Assembly: GCF_002127655.1 (NCBI RefSeq)
Contig: NZ_NEHB01000007.1
Location: forward strand, 1,931 to 65,930
DNA length: 64,000 nt
DNA from: Janthinobacterium sp. GW456P
GTDB lineage: Bacteria > Pseudomonadota > Gammaproteobacteria > Burkholderiales > Burkholderiaceae_D
Direction of reading: 5' to 3'
Below, in pieces: positions 27,055-37,869 of the stretch (positions within the stretch are counted from its first letter, which is position 1; the number at the start of each line of letters is the position of its first letter). The notes below the pieces were generated by a model, which did no database searches, was not told the DNA's origin, and worked only from the letters and a program-made list of their open reading frames with translations. The position numbers and the translations under genes were made by a program.

Positions 27055-28686
27055 ATGCGCCGCCCTCCCCAACCTCCGCTCGACCACCGCGACAAACCCG
27101 TCATCTGGACCGTCTCCGTCTCGCGGCTGTTCGACCTGTTCCGCGACATCACGCTCGAATACGACGACCTGGCGATGATCGAACCGATCAACCTGGGCTT
27201 CGACGACGCCGTGCGCCACATCCGCGAACGCATGGCCACGGAGCGCTGCGACGCCGTCATCGCGGCAGGTTCCAACGGCGCCTACCTGAAAGGCCGGCTG
27301 TCGGTGCCCGTCATCATCGCCAAGGCCAGCGGCTACGACGTGATGCAGGCGCTGGCGCGCGCGCGGCGCATCTCGCCGCACATCGGCGTCGTCACCTACC
27401 AGGACCCGATGCCGGAACTGGGCGAATTTGCCGCCACCTTCGGCTTCCAGATCGCCCAGCGTACCTACGCCACCGAGGAAGACGCGCGCGCGCAGATCAA
27501 TGAACTGAAGGCCGAGGGCGTCAAGGCCGTCGTCGGCGCGGGCCTCGTCACCGACCTGGCCGAAGAAGCGGGACTGTCCGCCGTCTTCGTGTATTCGGCC
27601 ACGGCCATCCGGCGCGCCTTCGACGACGCGCTGGAACTGGCGCGCCTGACCCAGATCGAATCGAACCGGGGACGGCGCGCGGTGGTGGCCGACACCCTGC
27701 GCGCGCGCCACGGCCTGCACGATCTGCGCGGCGAATCGGAAGCAATGGAAGCGCTGCGCCAGTCGGTGGTGCTGTATGCGCGCTCGCCGGCGACGGTGCT
27801 GATCCAGGGCGAGACGGGCAGCGGCAAGGAACTGGTGGCACAGGCCATCCACCGCGAAAGCCCGCGCAGCCTGGGCGTCAACCGGCCCTTCATCGCCATC
27901 AATTGCGGCGCCATCGCCGAATCCTTGCTCGAATCGGAACTGTTCGGCCACGAGGACGGGGCCTTCACGGGCGCGCGCCGGGGCGGCCATGCGGGCCTGT
28001 TCGAAGCGGCCAACCACGGCACCCTGTTCCTCGACGAAATCGGCGAAATGCCGCTGGCCCTGCAAACGCGGCTGCTGCGCGTGCTGGAAGAGCGCGAAGT
28101 GGTGCGCGTGGGCGGCACGCGGCCCATCGCCATCAATGTACGCATCATCAGCGCCACGCACTGCGACCTGGAGCAGCGCATCCGCGAGGGACGCTTCCGC
28201 GCCGACCTGTTCTACCGCCTGGCCGTGCTGCGCCTGCATTTGCCGGCCTTGCGCGAACGCGCCAGCGATATTCCCGGCCTGGCCGAATGGTCGCTGAAAA
28301 ACGCGCTGGCCTCACTGGGCGCCCGCCCGCATCCGAACCTGCACGCGGAAGTGCAGGCTTGCGCGCCGCTCTTGCGCCGCTACGGCTGGCCCGGCAACGT
28401 GCGCGAACTGCGCAACCTGGCCGAGCGGCTGGCGCTGTTCCTGGCCGCTGAACCGCTGCAGGCGCTGACGCCCGCCTTCGTGCTGGGCGTGGCGCCCGAG
28501 CTGGCCAACGGCGCTGGCGCACTCGTTCCCGCGCCAACGCCGGTGCCGGTGGCTGCCAGCGTGCCACGCCTGGAAGACGAAAGCGCCAGCGCGGTGCTGG
28601 CGCGCTTCGGCGGGCGCCGCGACGCTGCCGCCCAATACCTCGGCATCAGCCGCACCACGCTGTGGCGCCGCCTGCGCGCAGGCTGA
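27055..28686 (+). CDS. prpR: Propionate catabolism sigma-54 activator
   Basis: A 543-residue enhancer-binding protein. The N-terminal PrpR_N sensory domain (about 15-185, with [13 protein letters not shown] and [11 protein letters not shown]) binds 2-methylcitrate in characterised homologues. It is followed by an AAA+ sigma-54 interaction domain with Walker A GETGSGKE, the GAFTGAR loop and the Walker [10 protein letters not shown] Fis-type helix-turn-helix ends the protein ([16 protein letters not shown]). The prpBCD genes it normally controls are not in the window: upstream is a divergent signalling protein. A TAGAAT lies just seven bases before the ATG. Confidence 0.93.
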   Translation: MRRPPQPPLDHRDKPVIWTVSVSRLFDLFRDITLEYDDLAMIEPINLGFDDAVRHIRERMATERCDAVIAAGSNGAYLKGRLSVPVIIAKASGYDVMQALARARRISPHIGVVTYQDPMPELGEFAATFGFQIAQRTYATEEDARAQINELKAEGVKAVVGAGLVTDLAEEAGLSAVFVYSATAIRRAFDDALELARLTQIESNRGRRAVVADTLRARHGLHDLRGESEAMEALRQSVVLYARSPATVLIQGETGSGKELVAQAIHRESPRSLGVNRPFIAINCGAIAESLLESELFGHEDGAFTGARRGGHAGLFEAANHGTLFLDEIGEMPLALQTRLLRVLEEREVVRVGGTRPIAINVRIISATHCDLEQRIREGRFRADLFYRLAVLRLHLPALRERASDIPGLAEWSLKNALASLGARPHPNLHAEVQACAPLLRRYGWPGNVRELRNLAERLALFLAAEPLQALTPAFVLGVAPELANGAGALVPAPTPVPVAASVPRLEDESASAVLARFGGRRDAAAQYLGISRTTLWRRLRAG

Positions 28687-28900
28687 TTTTTTTTCAACCA
28701 GACAAAAAAGACGCCATGGACGACTGGCCTCACCTGCACGATTTATGGCAGCGCGGCACGAGACAGGGCGGCGCGGGCGGCACCAGCGGACTGGCTCGCA
28801 CCAGGACGTGCCGTCCGCCGCCGACCTGCGCCATCTCGAGCCGCACGGCTATCTGGTGCCGCGCGCAGCAGTTCAAGGCCGCCTGCGGCCTGTAGCGGGA
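28687..28900. other. Short region between prpR and the tricorn-like gene
   Basis: A 59-codon frame beginning at 28716 (MDDWPHLHDLW) and a different frame reading PSAADLRHLEPHGYLVPR each look partly protein-like, which could mean a decayed small gene with one or more frameshifts. Neither frame alone is supported, so no gene is called. Confidence 0.3.
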
Positions 28901-31900
28901 CTACTTCAGCGCGGGGATCGGCTGCGCCTGGAAGGCGGGGCGCGGCTGCTCCTTGAGCTTTTTCGCCAGCATGTCGAGCGCCACGTCCAGCTGGCGGTCG
29001 GCGCCATTGAAGGTGGCGTGCGGCGGATTTTCCACCTCGACGTCCGGCACCACGCCCACGCCTTCGATCAGCCACTGGCCGTCGATGCCGAACTGGCCGT
29101 TTTCCGCCACCCGCGCCATGCCGTTGTCCAGCAGGCGCGTATTGTCGCTGAGCCAGACACCGGCGCCGGCCGTGCGCTTGCCCACCAGCGGCGCCAGTTT
29201 CAATGCCCTGATGCCGGCGGCGAAAGTCTCGCCATCGGAATACGTGAGTTCATCGACCAGCACCACCAGGTGGCCGCGGAAGGTGTTCTGCATGTTCGAC
29301 GACGGCTGCACGCCCGGCGGCGCCCAGTAGGCCCATGCCTTGCGCAGCAGTTTTTCGATGATCCAGCTGTCGATGTTGCCGCCGTTATTGCGCCGCACGT
29401 CGATGATCAAGCCTTCGCGGTTGATGTTGGCGTAAAAATCGCGCGCGAACGAGGCGATGTCATTCGCGCCCATGGCGCGCAGATGCAGGTAGCCGATGCG
29501 CCCCTGCGAGGCGGCCGCCACCTGCTCGGCGCGGCTCAATTCCCAGTCGCCGTAGCGCAGCGCCGTCTGTTTTGCCATGTTGACGGGGGTGACGATGACG
29601 GCGCGCGGCGCAGCTTTACCTCGTTGGACCTGCAGCAGCACCTGCTTGTCGGCCTGGTTCAGCAACAGGTCGCTGATGTCGCGCACGCCCAAGACGTCCT
29701 TGCCGTTGACGGCCGTGATCACGTCGCCTTCCTTCACATCCACTTCGGGCCGCGACAGCGGTGCGCGCGCCGAAGGCAGTTCCGCTTCGCTGCGGTAGAC
29801 ATGCTCGACCCGGTAACCCTCGTTTGTCCGCGTCAGCACGGCGCCCAGGCCCGCCGGCGCGCCTTCCTGCTCCGTGCGGCGCAATTCGCCGGGACGGATC
29901 TGCGAATGCAGGGCGCCCACTTCGGCCACCATCATGCCCAGCACGTCATTGAGCTCGGCCCGGTCCGTGACCCGCTCGACCAGCGGCGCATACTTGTCGC
30001 GCGCCGCCTTCCAGTCCACGCCGCGCATCTTCGCGTCGTACAGGAAATCGCGGTGCAGGCGCCATGCGTCGTTGAACATCTGCTTCCATTCCAGGCGCGG
30101 GTTCGACACAAACGTCCAGTCGTCGACTTTCACTTTTGCTTTCGACAGGTCGGACGGCAGCTTGGCGCCCGCCTCGATCACCAGCATCTCGCCCGGGCCG
30201 GTGGCCGCAGCCGTGCGGTAGTACAAATGCTTTTTATCCTGCGCCAGGTCGAATTCGCGCACATTGGCCACCAGCAGTTCCGGCTTGGAGCCGGCATTGC
30301 CGATGGCCAGGGTCTTCAGGCTGGACTTGTTTTCGCCGCCATCGCGCTCGAGGAAATACAGGCGCTTGTCATCAACGGCCAGCGCACTGTAATTGCCGGC
30401 CGCCAGCGGTACCTCGTACAGGCGCTCGGCCAGCCCCTTGAAGACGACGTCCGGCAGGGCGGCCGGCGCTTTTTTCACGGCCGCCTTGCCTCCCGCCTTT
30501 TCCAGGGCTTTTTCCGCCGCCTGTTCGGCCGCCTTTTCATCGTCCGTCTCGACCGGTTTCACTCCAGGACGGCTCAGCTCATCGTCGGGCTGGAACGGGA
30601 AACGGTTGCCTGGCTGCAGCGCCAGCGCATACACGCCGGTGCGCTTGTCGAACACGGGCCCCATGTTGCGGTCTCCCCACGGTGAGCCGTTGGCCAGCTG
30701 GAAATTGCGCGCCGACAGGAAGTACAGCCATCGCCCGTCGGGCGAAAACACGGGCGAAGCGGAGGTATAGCGGTCGCTGGTGACGAACTGCAACTGTTTC
30801 GAGGCGAGGTTGTACAGGCCGATCTGCTCGCGCTGCTCGTTGCTGGCCACGCGCACGATGGCCAGGTTGCGGCTGTCGGGCGACCATTGCACTTCGTCAT
30901 GCTTGTCCACGCCCGCCTTGCCCGCGTCGTCGATCAGCTGATTGCCTTTGGTGGCCAGGTCCAGCAGCCAGAAACGGCCCTTCTTGTCCGTGTGCGCCAG
31001 CCAGCGCCGGTCCGGCGACGGGTACAGCTTCCAGCGGTGGTTATCTCCCTGCGTCGTCAGCTGCTCGCCCTTGCCCGAGCCATCGGCCGCGTACTTCCAG
31101 ATTTCGTTTTCTCCGCTCGTGTCGACGATGGCGAACACGGATTTCTCGTCGCTGGAAAAGACGGCGTCGCGCGCCCGCGCGCCCTCCGGTATGGCGATAT
31201 CGACGCGGCGTTGGCTGCCGGTGCCGGCGATGCTGACACGGCCCCGCGCCGTGAGGATGATGCGCTCATCCTTGCCCGACAGCTGCACATTGCTCAGGGT
31301 ATCGAGCGGCGAGCGGATCTGGCGCGCGCGCTGCTGATCGAAATCGGATACGAGGCTGATCGGCAATGGCGATGAGTCCGTCCCTGCGGCCAGGTCCAGT
31401 ACCCGCAGGTCTGCGCCCAATTGATACACAATCTTGCCGTCGCCCAGCTGCGCATTGCGCACGTCCCACTGCGTGTGGCTGGTCAAGGCGCGGCGGTCGG
31501 AGCCGTCGGGCAGCATGCTCCACAGATTGTCGCTGCCGCCCTCGTCGCTGATGTAATAGACGCGGCCCTGCCACCACATGGGGCGTTTGTTGTTGCCCGC
31601 CAAGACGGCAGGCTCCGCATGCATGCGCACGGCCTCGCCCTTGCCATCAAGCGCATAGCGCCACAGGGTGGCATGCGCGCCGCCCCGGTAATTGCGCACA
31701 TTGTCGTTGGTCATGGCCAGGCCGAAACGCGTGAAGAACAGCGTCTTGCCAGAGTCGTCGAGCACGGCGTCGTTGGCGTCGGCCACGGGAAACACGCGCC
31801 GCGTCTGTTTCACGGGATCAATGGCGGCGACGATGCGGCGCGAGGCGGGGCCGTCCGTATTTTGTGTGCTGACCAGCACTTCGCCCTGCGCCGTCCAGCC

Positions 31901-32251
31901 CAGCACCAGCACGCCGCCATTGTCAAAGGAAATACGGCGCGGCAAGCCGCCGGCCAGCGGCATCACATACGCTTCCTGCACCCCTTCATAGGCGGCGGAA
32001 AACGCCAGCCACTGGCCGTCGCGCGACATCGCCGCGTTCGTTTCATAGCCGGGATGCGTGGTCAGCCGCTGCGCCGCGCCACCGCGCACGCTGCTTTTCC
32101 ACAAATCGCCTTCGGCCGTGAAGACGACGGTGTCGCCGCGCACGGCGGGAAAACGGAAGTAGCTGCCGGCAGGCGCGGCAGCGGCGGCCGCAGCGTTAGC
32201 CAGCAGGCCGGCGGACAACAACAGCAAGGCAAGATTGCGGGAAATTTTCAT
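28901..32251 (-). CDS. Tricorn-like S41 periplasmic protease
   Basis: An 1116-residue exported protease. A signal peptide (MKISRNLALLLLSAGLLANAA) precedes WD40/TolB-like propeller repeats over about residues 35-620, a PDZ domain near 830-920, and an S41 catalytic domain. The predicted active-site residues are His782 (GALHSQIRPG) and Ser1005 (LTYSDGETF), arranged as in tricorn protease. An Ala/Lys/Glu-rich insertion (near 595-620, EKAAEQAAEKALEKAGGKAA) separates propeller and catalytic parts. Members of this family degrade peptides; here the site would be the periplasm. The start is set by the signal peptide. Confidence 0.9.
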   Translation of the reverse strand: MKISRNLALLLLSAGLLANAAAAAAAPAGSYFRFPAVRGDTVVFTAEGDLWKSSVRGGAAQRLTTHPGYETNAAMSRDGQWLAFSAAYEGVQEAYVMPLAGGLPRRISFDNGGVLVLGWTAQGEVLVSTQNTDGPASRRIVAAIDPVKQTRRVFPVADANDAVLDDSGKTLFFTRFGLAMTNDNVRNYRGGAHATLWRYALDGKGEAVRMHAEPAVLAGNNKRPMWWQGRVYYISDEGGSDNLWSMLPDGSDRRALTSHTQWDVRNAQLGDGKIVYQLGADLRVLDLAAGTDSSPLPISLVSDFDQQRARQIRSPLDTLSNVQLSGKDERIILTARGRVSIAGTGSQRRVDIAIPEGARARDAVFSSDEKSVFAIVDTSGENEIWKYAADGSGKGEQLTTQGDNHRWKLYPSPDRRWLAHTDKKGRFWLLDLATKGNQLIDDAGKAGVDKHDEVQWSPDSRNLAIVRVASNEQREQIGLYNLASKQLQFVTSDRYTSASPVFSPDGRWLYFLSARNFQLANGSPWGDRNMGPVFDKRTGVYALALQPGNRFPFQPDDELSRPGVKPVETDDEKAAEQAAEKALEKAGGKAAVKKAPAALPDVVFKGLAERLYEVPLAAGNYSALAVDDKRLYFLERDGGENKSSLKTLAIGNAGSKPELLVANVREFDLAQDKKHLYYRTAAATGPGEMLVIEAGAKLPSDLSKAKVKVDDWTFVSNPRLEWKQMFNDAWRLHRDFLYDAKMRGVDWKAARDKYAPLVERVTDRAELNDVLGMMVAEVGALHSQIRPGELRRTEQEGAPAGLGAVLTRTNEGYRVEHVYRSEAELPSARAPLSRPEVDVKEGDVITAVNGKDVLGVRDISDLLLNQADKQVLLQVQRGKAAPRAVIVTPVNMAKQTALRYGDWELSRAEQVAAASQGRIGYLHLRAMGANDIASFARDFYANINREGLIIDVRRNNGGNIDSWIIEKLLRKAWAYWAPPGVQPSSNMQNTFRGHLVVLVDELTYSDGETFAAGIRALKLAPLVGKRTAGAGVWLSDNTRLLDNGMARVAENGQFGIDGQWLIEGVGVVPDVEVENPPHATFNGADRQLDVALDMLAKKLKEQPRPAFQAQPIPALK

Positions 32252-32364
32252 GTGGGCATCCAGATAACGGTCGGGTGGTATGGACACGATGTCGATACCG
32301 GACAACGATTCTGGCATACCTGTGGCCAAAGAAAACCTTCTTTATTGCCCATAAAAACGTAAAA

Positions 32365-32394
32365 AAACCCGCGCCACTTGCGTGGGGCGGGTTT
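32365..32394 (-). terminator. Terminator of clpA
   Basis: ACCCGC..GCCAC and GTGG..GGCGGGT pair around a short loop. The A-run on the plus strand gives a U-tract on the minus-strand transcript that ends clpSA. Confidence 0.8.
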
Positions 32395-32421
32395 CTGGAT
32401 CGCGCGTGGCGATGGCGGTGC

Positions 32422-34722
32422 TTACTCCACTTCCACCGTTTCCGGTGCTGCCGTCGGCGCCGCATCCGGCGGTTCCGGGAATTCCAGCAAGACCTGGTCC
32501 TTGTCGTCGAGGTCGACGGTAACCCGTCCGCCCGTCACCAGGCGGCCGAACAGCAGCTCGTCGGCCAGCGCCTTGCGGATCATGTCCTGGATCAGGCGCG
32601 ACATCGGCCGCGCGCCCATCAGCGGATCGAAGCCCTTCTTGCCGAGGAAAGCACGCAGCTTCTCGGTAAACACGGCTTCGACTTTTTTCTCGTGCAACTG
32701 TTCTTCCAGCTGCATCAGGAACTTGTCGACCACGCGCAGGATGATGTCCTGGTCCAGCGCGCGGAAGCTGATGGTCGCGTCGATGCGGTTGCGGAACTCC
32801 GGCGTGAACATGCGCTTGATGTCGGCCATCTCGTCGCCGGCCTGCTTCGAATTCGTGAAGCCGATCGACGTCTTTTGCAGGCTTTCCGCGCCCGCATTCG
32901 TCGTCATGATGATGATCACGTTGCGGAAATCGGCTTTGCGGCCATTGTTGTCCGTCAAGGTGCCATGGTCCATGACTTGCAGCAGGATATTGAAAATGTC
33001 CGGATGGGCTTTTTCAATTTCATCGAGCAGCAAGACCGCATGCGGCTTCTTGGTGATCGCTTCCGTCAGCAAGCCGCCCTGGTCGAAACCGACATAGCCC
33101 GGCGGCGCGCCGATCAGGCGGCTGACGGCATGGCGTTCCATGTATTCCGACATGTCGAAACGGATCAGCTCGATACCGAGGATGAAGGCCAATTGCTTCG
33201 CCACCTCGGTCTTGCCGACGCCGGTCGGACCGGAGAACAGGAAGGAGCCGATCGGCTTGTCCGTCTTGCCCAGGCCGGCACGCGCCATCTTGATGGCCGA
33301 GGCCAGCGCATCAATGGCGGGATCTTGCCCGAACACGACATTGCGCAAGTCGCGGTCGATCGTCTGCAGCTTGCTGCGGTCGTCCTGGTTGACCGTTTGC
33401 GGCGGAATACGCGCGATCTTGGCAATGATGTCCTCGATCTCGGCCTTGCCGATGGTTTTCTTTTGCTTCGACTTCGGCAGGATGCGCTGCGCCGCGCCCG
33501 CTTCATCGATGACGTCGATCGCCTTGTCGGGCAGATGGCGGTCGTTGATGAAACGCGCCGCCAGTTCGGCCGCCGTCGACAGGGCCGAGGCCGAGTATTT
33601 CACGCCATGGTGCTCTTCGAAGCGCGATTTCAAGCCGCGCAGGATCTGCACGGTTTGCTCGACGGTCGGTTCATTGACATCCACTTTCTGGAAGCGGCGG
33701 CTCAATGCATGGTCTTTCTCGAACACGCCGCGGAATTCCGTGTACGTGGTCGCGCCGATGCACTTCAACTGGCCATTCGCCAGTGCCGGTTTCAGCAGGT
33801 TGGACGCGTCCAGGGTGCCGCCCGACGCCGAGCCCGCACCGATGATGGTGTGGATCTCGTCGATGAACAGGATGCCGTTCGGATTATCCTTCAACTGTTT
33901 CAGCACGGCTTTCAGGCGCTGTTCGAAGTCGCCGCGGTATTTGGTACCGGCCAGCAGAGCGCCCATGTCCAGCGAATACACGACGGCATTCTGCAGGATT
34001 TCCGGCACATCGCTTTGCGTGATGCGGTAGGCCAGGCCTTCGGCGATGGCCGTCTTGCCCACGCCCGCCTCGCCGACGAGCAGCGGATTGTTCTTGCGGC
34101 GGCGGCACAGGATCTGGATCACGCGGTCGACTTCTTCCTCGCGGCCGATCAGCGGGTCGATCTTGCCTTCGGCAGCGGCCTTGTTCAGGTTTTGCGTGAA
34201 CTGGTCGAGCGGGCTTTCCTTCGGCTGGCCATCGACGGGCGCTTCTTCCACGCCTTCGGAGGCTTTCGCGCTTTCCGTCGACTGGTCCTTGCGCACGCCG
34301 TGCGAGATGAAATTGACCACGTCCAGGCGCGTCACGCCCTGCTGGTGCAGGTAGTAGACCGCATGCGAATCCTTTTCGCCGAAGATGGCCACCAGCACAT
34401 TGGCGCCCGTGACTTCCTTCTTGCCGTTCGAAGCGGACTGGACGTGCATGATGGCGCGCTGGATCACGCGCTGGAAACCAAGCGTCGGCTGGGTGTCGAC
34501 TTCGCCCGTGCCAGGCACGGTCGGCGTGTTATCGCCGATGAAATTGGTGAGGGTCTTGCGCAGGTCTTCTATATTGACCGCGCAGGCACGCAATACCTCG
34601 GCAGCGGAGGGATTGTCCAGCAGTGCCAGCAGTAAATGCTCAACCGTGATGAATTCGTGCCGTGCCTGCCGAGCTTCGACAAACGCCATGTGCAAACTTA
34701 CTTCTAATTCCTGCGCAATCAT
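32422..34722 (-). CDS. clpA: ATP-dependent Clp protease ATP-binding subunit
   Basis: A 766-residue AAA+ unfoldase that feeds substrates to ClpP. It has the ClpA N-domain ([18 protein letters not shown]), a first AAA module with Walker A GEAGVGKT, and a second with GPTGVGKTE. The linker lacks the long ClpB middle coiled coil, which distinguishes it from ClpB. The C-terminal tail is acidic and Pro/Ala-rich. The start has GGAGGAAG upstream and overlaps the clpS stop by four bases (ATGA). Confidence 0.95.
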   Translation of the reverse strand: MIAQELEVSLHMAFVEARQARHEFITVEHLLLALLDNPSAAEVLRACAVNIEDLRKTLTNFIGDNTPTVPGTGEVDTQPTLGFQRVIQRAIMHVQSASNGKKEVTGANVLVAIFGEKDSHAVYYLHQQGVTRLDVVNFISHGVRKDQSTESAKASEGVEEAPVDGQPKESPLDQFTQNLNKAAAEGKIDPLIGREEEVDRVIQILCRRRKNNPLLVGEAGVGKTAIAEGLAYRITQSDVPEILQNAVVYSLDMGALLAGTKYRGDFEQRLKAVLKQLKDNPNGILFIDEIHTIIGAGSASGGTLDASNLLKPALANGQLKCIGATTYTEFRGVFEKDHALSRRFQKVDVNEPTVEQTVQILRGLKSRFEEHHGVKYSASALSTAAELAARFINDRHLPDKAIDVIDEAGAAQRILPKSKQKKTIGKAEIEDIIAKIARIPPQTVNQDDRSKLQTIDRDLRNVVFGQDPAIDALASAIKMARAGLGKTDKPIGSFLFSGPTGVGKTEVAKQLAFILGIELIRFDMSEYMERHAVSRLIGAPPGYVGFDQGGLLTEAITKKPHAVLLLDEIEKAHPDIFNILLQVMDHGTLTDNNGRKADFRNVIIIMTTNAGAESLQKTSIGFTNSKQAGDEMADIKRMFTPEFRNRIDATISFRALDQDIILRVVDKFLMQLEEQLHEKKVEAVFTEKLRAFLGKKGFDPLMGARPMSRLIQDMIRKALADELLFGRLVTGGRVTVDLDDKDQVLLEFPEPPDAAPTAAPETVEVE

Positions 34723-35021
34723 ACTTCCTCCATCACGCACTGCAGGGGGTGCCCCGCCTTGCGCGCATGCGTTAAAACGAACTCCACTTTGGTACACGCT
34801 ATATCTTTAGAGAACACGCCGCACACTCCTTTGCCGTAGCGATGAACACTGAGCATGATTTGCGTCGCCGTTTCACGGTCCTTGTTGAAATACTCCTGAA
34901 TGATGGCCACCACAAATTCCATTGGGGTGTAGTCGTCATTGAGCAAGGCCACCTGGTAGAGCGGCGGCGGCTTCAGCACTTGCCGCTCCAGCAGGGTTTC
35001 TGTGTCGTGCTTGGTTGCCAT
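34719..35021 (-). CDS. clpS: ClpA adaptor protein (N-end rule)
   Basis: A 100-residue adaptor that delivers N-degron substrates to ClpAP. The conserved core [17 protein letters not shown] contains the Asp-Asp and Met residues that bind destabilising N-termini, and the [11 protein letters not shown] segment contacts the ClpA N-domain. It overlaps clpA by four bases, as the pair usually does. Confidence 0.95.
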   Translation of the reverse strand: MATKHDTETLLERQVLKPPPLYQVALLNDDYTPMEFVVAIIQEYFNKDRETATQIMLSVHRYGKGVCGVFSKDIACTKVEFVLTHARKAGHPLQCVMEEV

Positions 35022-35342
35022 ACGCTTATTCTAATGCTTTCACAGTGGTTGTCATGCGCAATATCTACGCCTTTCCAATTGTTTTCAATCTTACGCGTTT
35101 TCTTAATAGTGCGCAGATGGCGACCTTGCTGTCAAAATCAAGAGTTGCTTTTTTGGTTGTCGTGAAGAATTTGTCAATATCGATGGAAAAGCGCTTGACT
35201 TCATTATTTATTCCGCCAACAATGCTGTATCGACTGTTGCAGTAATGTACAGCTTGATAAGAAGTGAGACGTCGAGGAGGGGGCAAGAAGCTTCTTGCTT
35301 TTATGGCTCGTGTGATTTGTTTTAATTTTGAAAGTTCTTTTT
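35022..35342. other. 321-base region with the cold-shock gene promoter and 5' leader
   Basis: This AT-rich stretch holds no convincing gene. A plausible promoter is TTGACT (35190-35195) with AACAAT 17 bases later, which would give a leader of roughly 115-120 bases before the cspA-type ATG. The leader contains the palindrome listed separately. Confidence 0.45.
35283..35302 (+). promoter_or_regulatory. Palindrome plus T-run in the cold-shock mRNA leader
   Basis: GCAAGAAG and CTTCTTGC are exact inverted repeats followed by TTTT, 45 bases before the start codon. As RNA this could form a small hairpin with terminator-like form, or part of a temperature-responsive fold. Confidence 0.4.
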
Positions 35343-35546
35343 ATGGCAACAGGTACAGTTAAGTGGTTCAATGATTCCAAAGGTTTTGGCTTCATCACTC
35401 CAGATGATGGCGGCGAAGATTTGTTTGCTCATTTCTCCGCAATCAACATGAACGGTTTCAAGACCCTCAAAGAAGGTCAAAAAGTTCAATTCGAAGTCAC
35501 GCAAGGCCCTAAAGGCAAGCAAGCTTCCAACATCCAGGCAGCCTAA
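35343..35546 (+). CDS. cspA: Cold-shock domain protein, CspA family
   Basis: A 67-residue nucleic-acid chaperone made of one cold-shock domain. The RNP1 motif KGFGFI and RNP2-like DLFAHFS are intact, and the length is typical. It is monocistronic, with a strong terminator 25 bases after the stop. The exact paralog letter cannot be assigned, so the symbol denotes the family. The ATG chosen begins [10 protein letters not shown]; an upstream in-frame ATG adds five residues not found in the family. Confidence 0.93.
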   Translation: MATGTVKWFNDSKGFGFITPDDGGEDLFAHFSAINMNGFKTLKEGQKVQFEVTQGPKGKQASNIQAA

Positions 35547-35570
35547 GCATCGCCGGCCCTCAGATGTGAA

Positions 35571-35600
35571 AAGCCCCGTTGTCAAACGGGGTTTTTTTTC
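35571..35600 (+). terminator. Terminator of the cold-shock gene
   Basis: CCCCGTT and AACGGGG pair around GTCA, followed by eight T. Confidence 0.9.
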
Positions 35601-35634
35601 GTCCGCAGGGTGCGCAGCACCCTGCCCCCGCTTA

Positions 35635-36888
35635 TTACATGTGCTCGATCATCACGTCGCCGAAACCGGAACACGACACTTGCGTCGCGCCTTCCATCAG
35701 GCGGGCGAAATCGTAGGTGACGCGCTTCGAGGCGATCGACTTTTGCATCGAAGAAATGATCAGGTCGGCCGCTTCCAGCCAGCCCATATGGCGCAGCATC
35801 ATTTCCGCCGACAAAATCAAGGAACCGGGATTCACGTAATCCTTGCCCGCGTACTTCGGCGCCGTGCCGTGCGTCGCTTCGAACATGGCGACGGAGTCGG
35901 ACAGGTTGGCGCCCGGCGCGATGCCGATGCCGCCCACCTGCGCCGCCAGCGCGTCGGAAATGTAGTCGCCGTTCAGATTCAGGGTGGCGATGACGCTGTA
36001 TTCGGCCGGACGCAGCAAGATCTGTTGCAGGAACGCGTCAGCAATGGAATCCTTGACGATGATGTCGCGGCCCGTCTTCGGATTCTTGAACTTGCACCAT
36101 GGACCGCCATCGATCAACTCGGCGCCGAACTCCTTTTGCGCCAGCGCATACGCCCAGTCGCGGAAGCCGCCTTCCGTGTACTTCATGATGTTGCCTTTGT
36201 GCACGATCGTCACGGAGGGCTTGTCATTGTCGATCGCGTACTGGATGGCCTTGCGCACCAGGCGCTCCGTGCCTTCGATGGACACAGGCTTGATGCCCAG
36301 GCCCGAGGTGGCCGGGAAGCGGATTTTCGTCACGCCCATTTCATTGACGAGGAAATCCATCAGTTTTTTGGCTTCAGGCGAGCCCTGCTGGTATTCGATG
36401 CCGGCGTAGATATCTTCCGAGTTTTCGCGGAAAATCACCATGTCCGTCTTTTCCGGCTCTTTCACGGGCGACGGCACGCCCGTGAAGTAGCGCACGGGGC
36501 GCAGGCAGACGTACAGGTCGAGCTGCTGGCGCAGGGCCACGTTCAGCGAGCGGATGCCGCCGCCCACGGGCGTCGTCAGCGGCCCCTTGATGGAAACCAC
36601 GTAATCTTTCAGCACTTCCAGTGTTTCTTCCGGCAGCCACACATCGGGGCCGTACACATTCGTCGATTTTTCGCCCGCGTAGATTTCCATCCAGCTGATC
36701 TTGCGCGCACCGCCGTAGGCCTTGGCCACGGCAGCGTCGATTACCTTGATCATGACCGGGCTGATATCGATGCCCGTGCCATCGCCTTCAATGAAGGGGA
36801 CGATGGGATTATCTGGTACATTCAGCGAAAAATCGGCGTTGACGGTGATTTTTTGGCCGTCAGCAGGTACAGTGATATGTTGATACAT
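35635..36888 (-). CDS. icd: NADP-dependent isocitrate dehydrogenase
   Basis: A 417-residue TCA cycle enzyme that converts isocitrate to 2-oxoglutarate. Characteristic segments are [30 protein letters not shown] (with the Ser phosphorylated in enteric Icd), and the YAGIEY and [10 protein letters not shown] regions. The start at 36888 has a CGGAG ribosome binding site; an earlier in-frame start adds eight non-conserved residues. It is divergent from the RluE-like gene over a 309-base region. Confidence 0.95.
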   Translation of the reverse strand: MYQHITVPADGQKITVNADFSLNVPDNPIVPFIEGDGTGIDISPVMIKVIDAAVAKAYGGARKISWMEIYAGEKSTNVYGPDVWLPEETLEVLKDYVVSIKGPLTTPVGGGIRSLNVALRQQLDLYVCLRPVRYFTGVPSPVKEPEKTDMVIFRENSEDIYAGIEYQQGSPEAKKLMDFLVNEMGVTKIRFPATSGLGIKPVSIEGTERLVRKAIQYAIDNDKPSVTIVHKGNIMKYTEGGFRDWAYALAQKEFGAELIDGGPWCKFKNPKTGRDIIVKDSIADAFLQQILLRPAEYSVIATLNLNGDYISDALAAQVGGIGIAPGANLSDSVAMFEATHGTAPKYAGKDYVNPGSLILSAEMMLRHMGWLEAADLIISSMQKSIASKRVTYDFARLMEGATQVSCSGFGDVMIEHM

Positions 36889-37197
36889 CGTGATCTCCGA
36901 AGTGGGACACACCGCTGGCGGGCAAGACAGGCAGGCCGGCGACGCGCTCTGCGGTTGCAGAGTTTACAAAAACAAGTCCGAACAGGGCGGCAACAACGCA
37001 CTTTAGCAGGGAAAGAACAGCCGGGACATCCGCATCGCCATGCGGAATGCCGCGCCAAAGAACTTATTGCCACACCGCCTCAAGTCTTCTATAAGACATA
37101 AGACTAACATTTCACATTATGCACCAGTATCTTACAGGGCGCCACGCTTTTGCGGCGCCGACCAGCAGCCACCCTCGTTTGCATCAACTTATCCAGC
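36889..37197. other. 309-base divergent region upstream of icd
   Basis: No gene is seen. The notable content is a TAAGAC repeat array, listed separately. The remaining sequence gives no clear promoter for the plus-strand gene. Confidence 0.5.
37084..37104. promoter_or_regulatory. TAAGAC repeat / GTCTT..AAGAC palindrome, possible operator
   Basis: GTCTT and AAGAC form an inverted repeat around CTAT (37084-37097), and TAAGAC recurs after seven bases (37099-37104). Read from the icd side this is GTCTTATGTCTTATAGAAGAC. It may be a binding site for a regulator of central carbon genes; the regulator is unknown. Confidence 0.4.
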
Positions 37198-37761
37198 ATG
37201 CCACTCATTCTTTTCAATAAACCATTCCAGGTCCTGTGCCAGTTTTCGCCGCAGGAAGGCCGCGCCACCCTGGCCGACCACCTCACCATTCCAGGCATCT
37301 ATCCGGCCGGCCGGCTCGACGCCGACAGCGAAGGCTTGCTGCTGCTGACGGACGACGGCCGCCTGCAGCACGAGATCAGCCACCCGGACCGCAAGGAAGC
37401 GAAAACCTATCTGGTGCAGGTCGATGGCGTGCCCGACGCGGCCAGCCTGGCGCACCTGCAGGCGCCGCTGGACCTGGGCGACTTCATCACCAAGCCATGC
37501 AAGGCCGTGCGCATCGCCGAGCCGGACTGGCTGTGGCCGCGCAGTCCGCCCATCCGCGCGCGTGCCGACAAGCCCACCTCTTGGCTGGCGATCACTTTGA
37601 AAGAAGGAAAAAACCGGCAAGTGCGGCGCATGACGGCGGCCGTCGGCCTGCCCACCCTGCGCCTGGTGCGCAGCGCCATCGGCCCGTTCTCGCTGGCCAG
37701 CCATCCGCTGATGCCCGGCGAATGGTGTGAAGTGCCGGCCAAAAACATTGGCAAGGCATGA
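37198..37761 (+). CDS. rluE: RluE-type 23S rRNA pseudouridine synthase
   Basis: A 187-residue member of the RsuA/RluB/E/F pseudouridine synthase family. The catalytic Asp lies in GRLDADSEGLLLLT, and the segment KPFQVLCQFS at the N-terminus and KEGKNRQVRRM near the C-terminus match RluE, which modifies U2457 of 23S rRNA in Escherichia coli. It lacks the N-terminal S4 domain found in some relatives, as RluE does. The start at 37198 begins the conserved PLILFNKPF. Confidence 0.87.
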   Translation: MPLILFNKPFQVLCQFSPQEGRATLADHLTIPGIYPAGRLDADSEGLLLLTDDGRLQHEISHPDRKEAKTYLVQVDGVPDAASLAHLQAPLDLGDFITKPCKAVRIAEPDWLWPRSPPIRARADKPTSWLAITLKEGKNRQVRRMTAAVGLPTLRLVRSAIGPFSLASHPLMPGEWCEVPAKNIGKA

Positions 37762-37869
37762 ACAGGACAAGAAAAAACGGTTTCGCTACGGCAATTTTAC
37801 CAATAAGCATTATTTATTTTTAGATAATGCATTAAAATCATCTGACCTTAACATGACGGAAAAGGAAAG

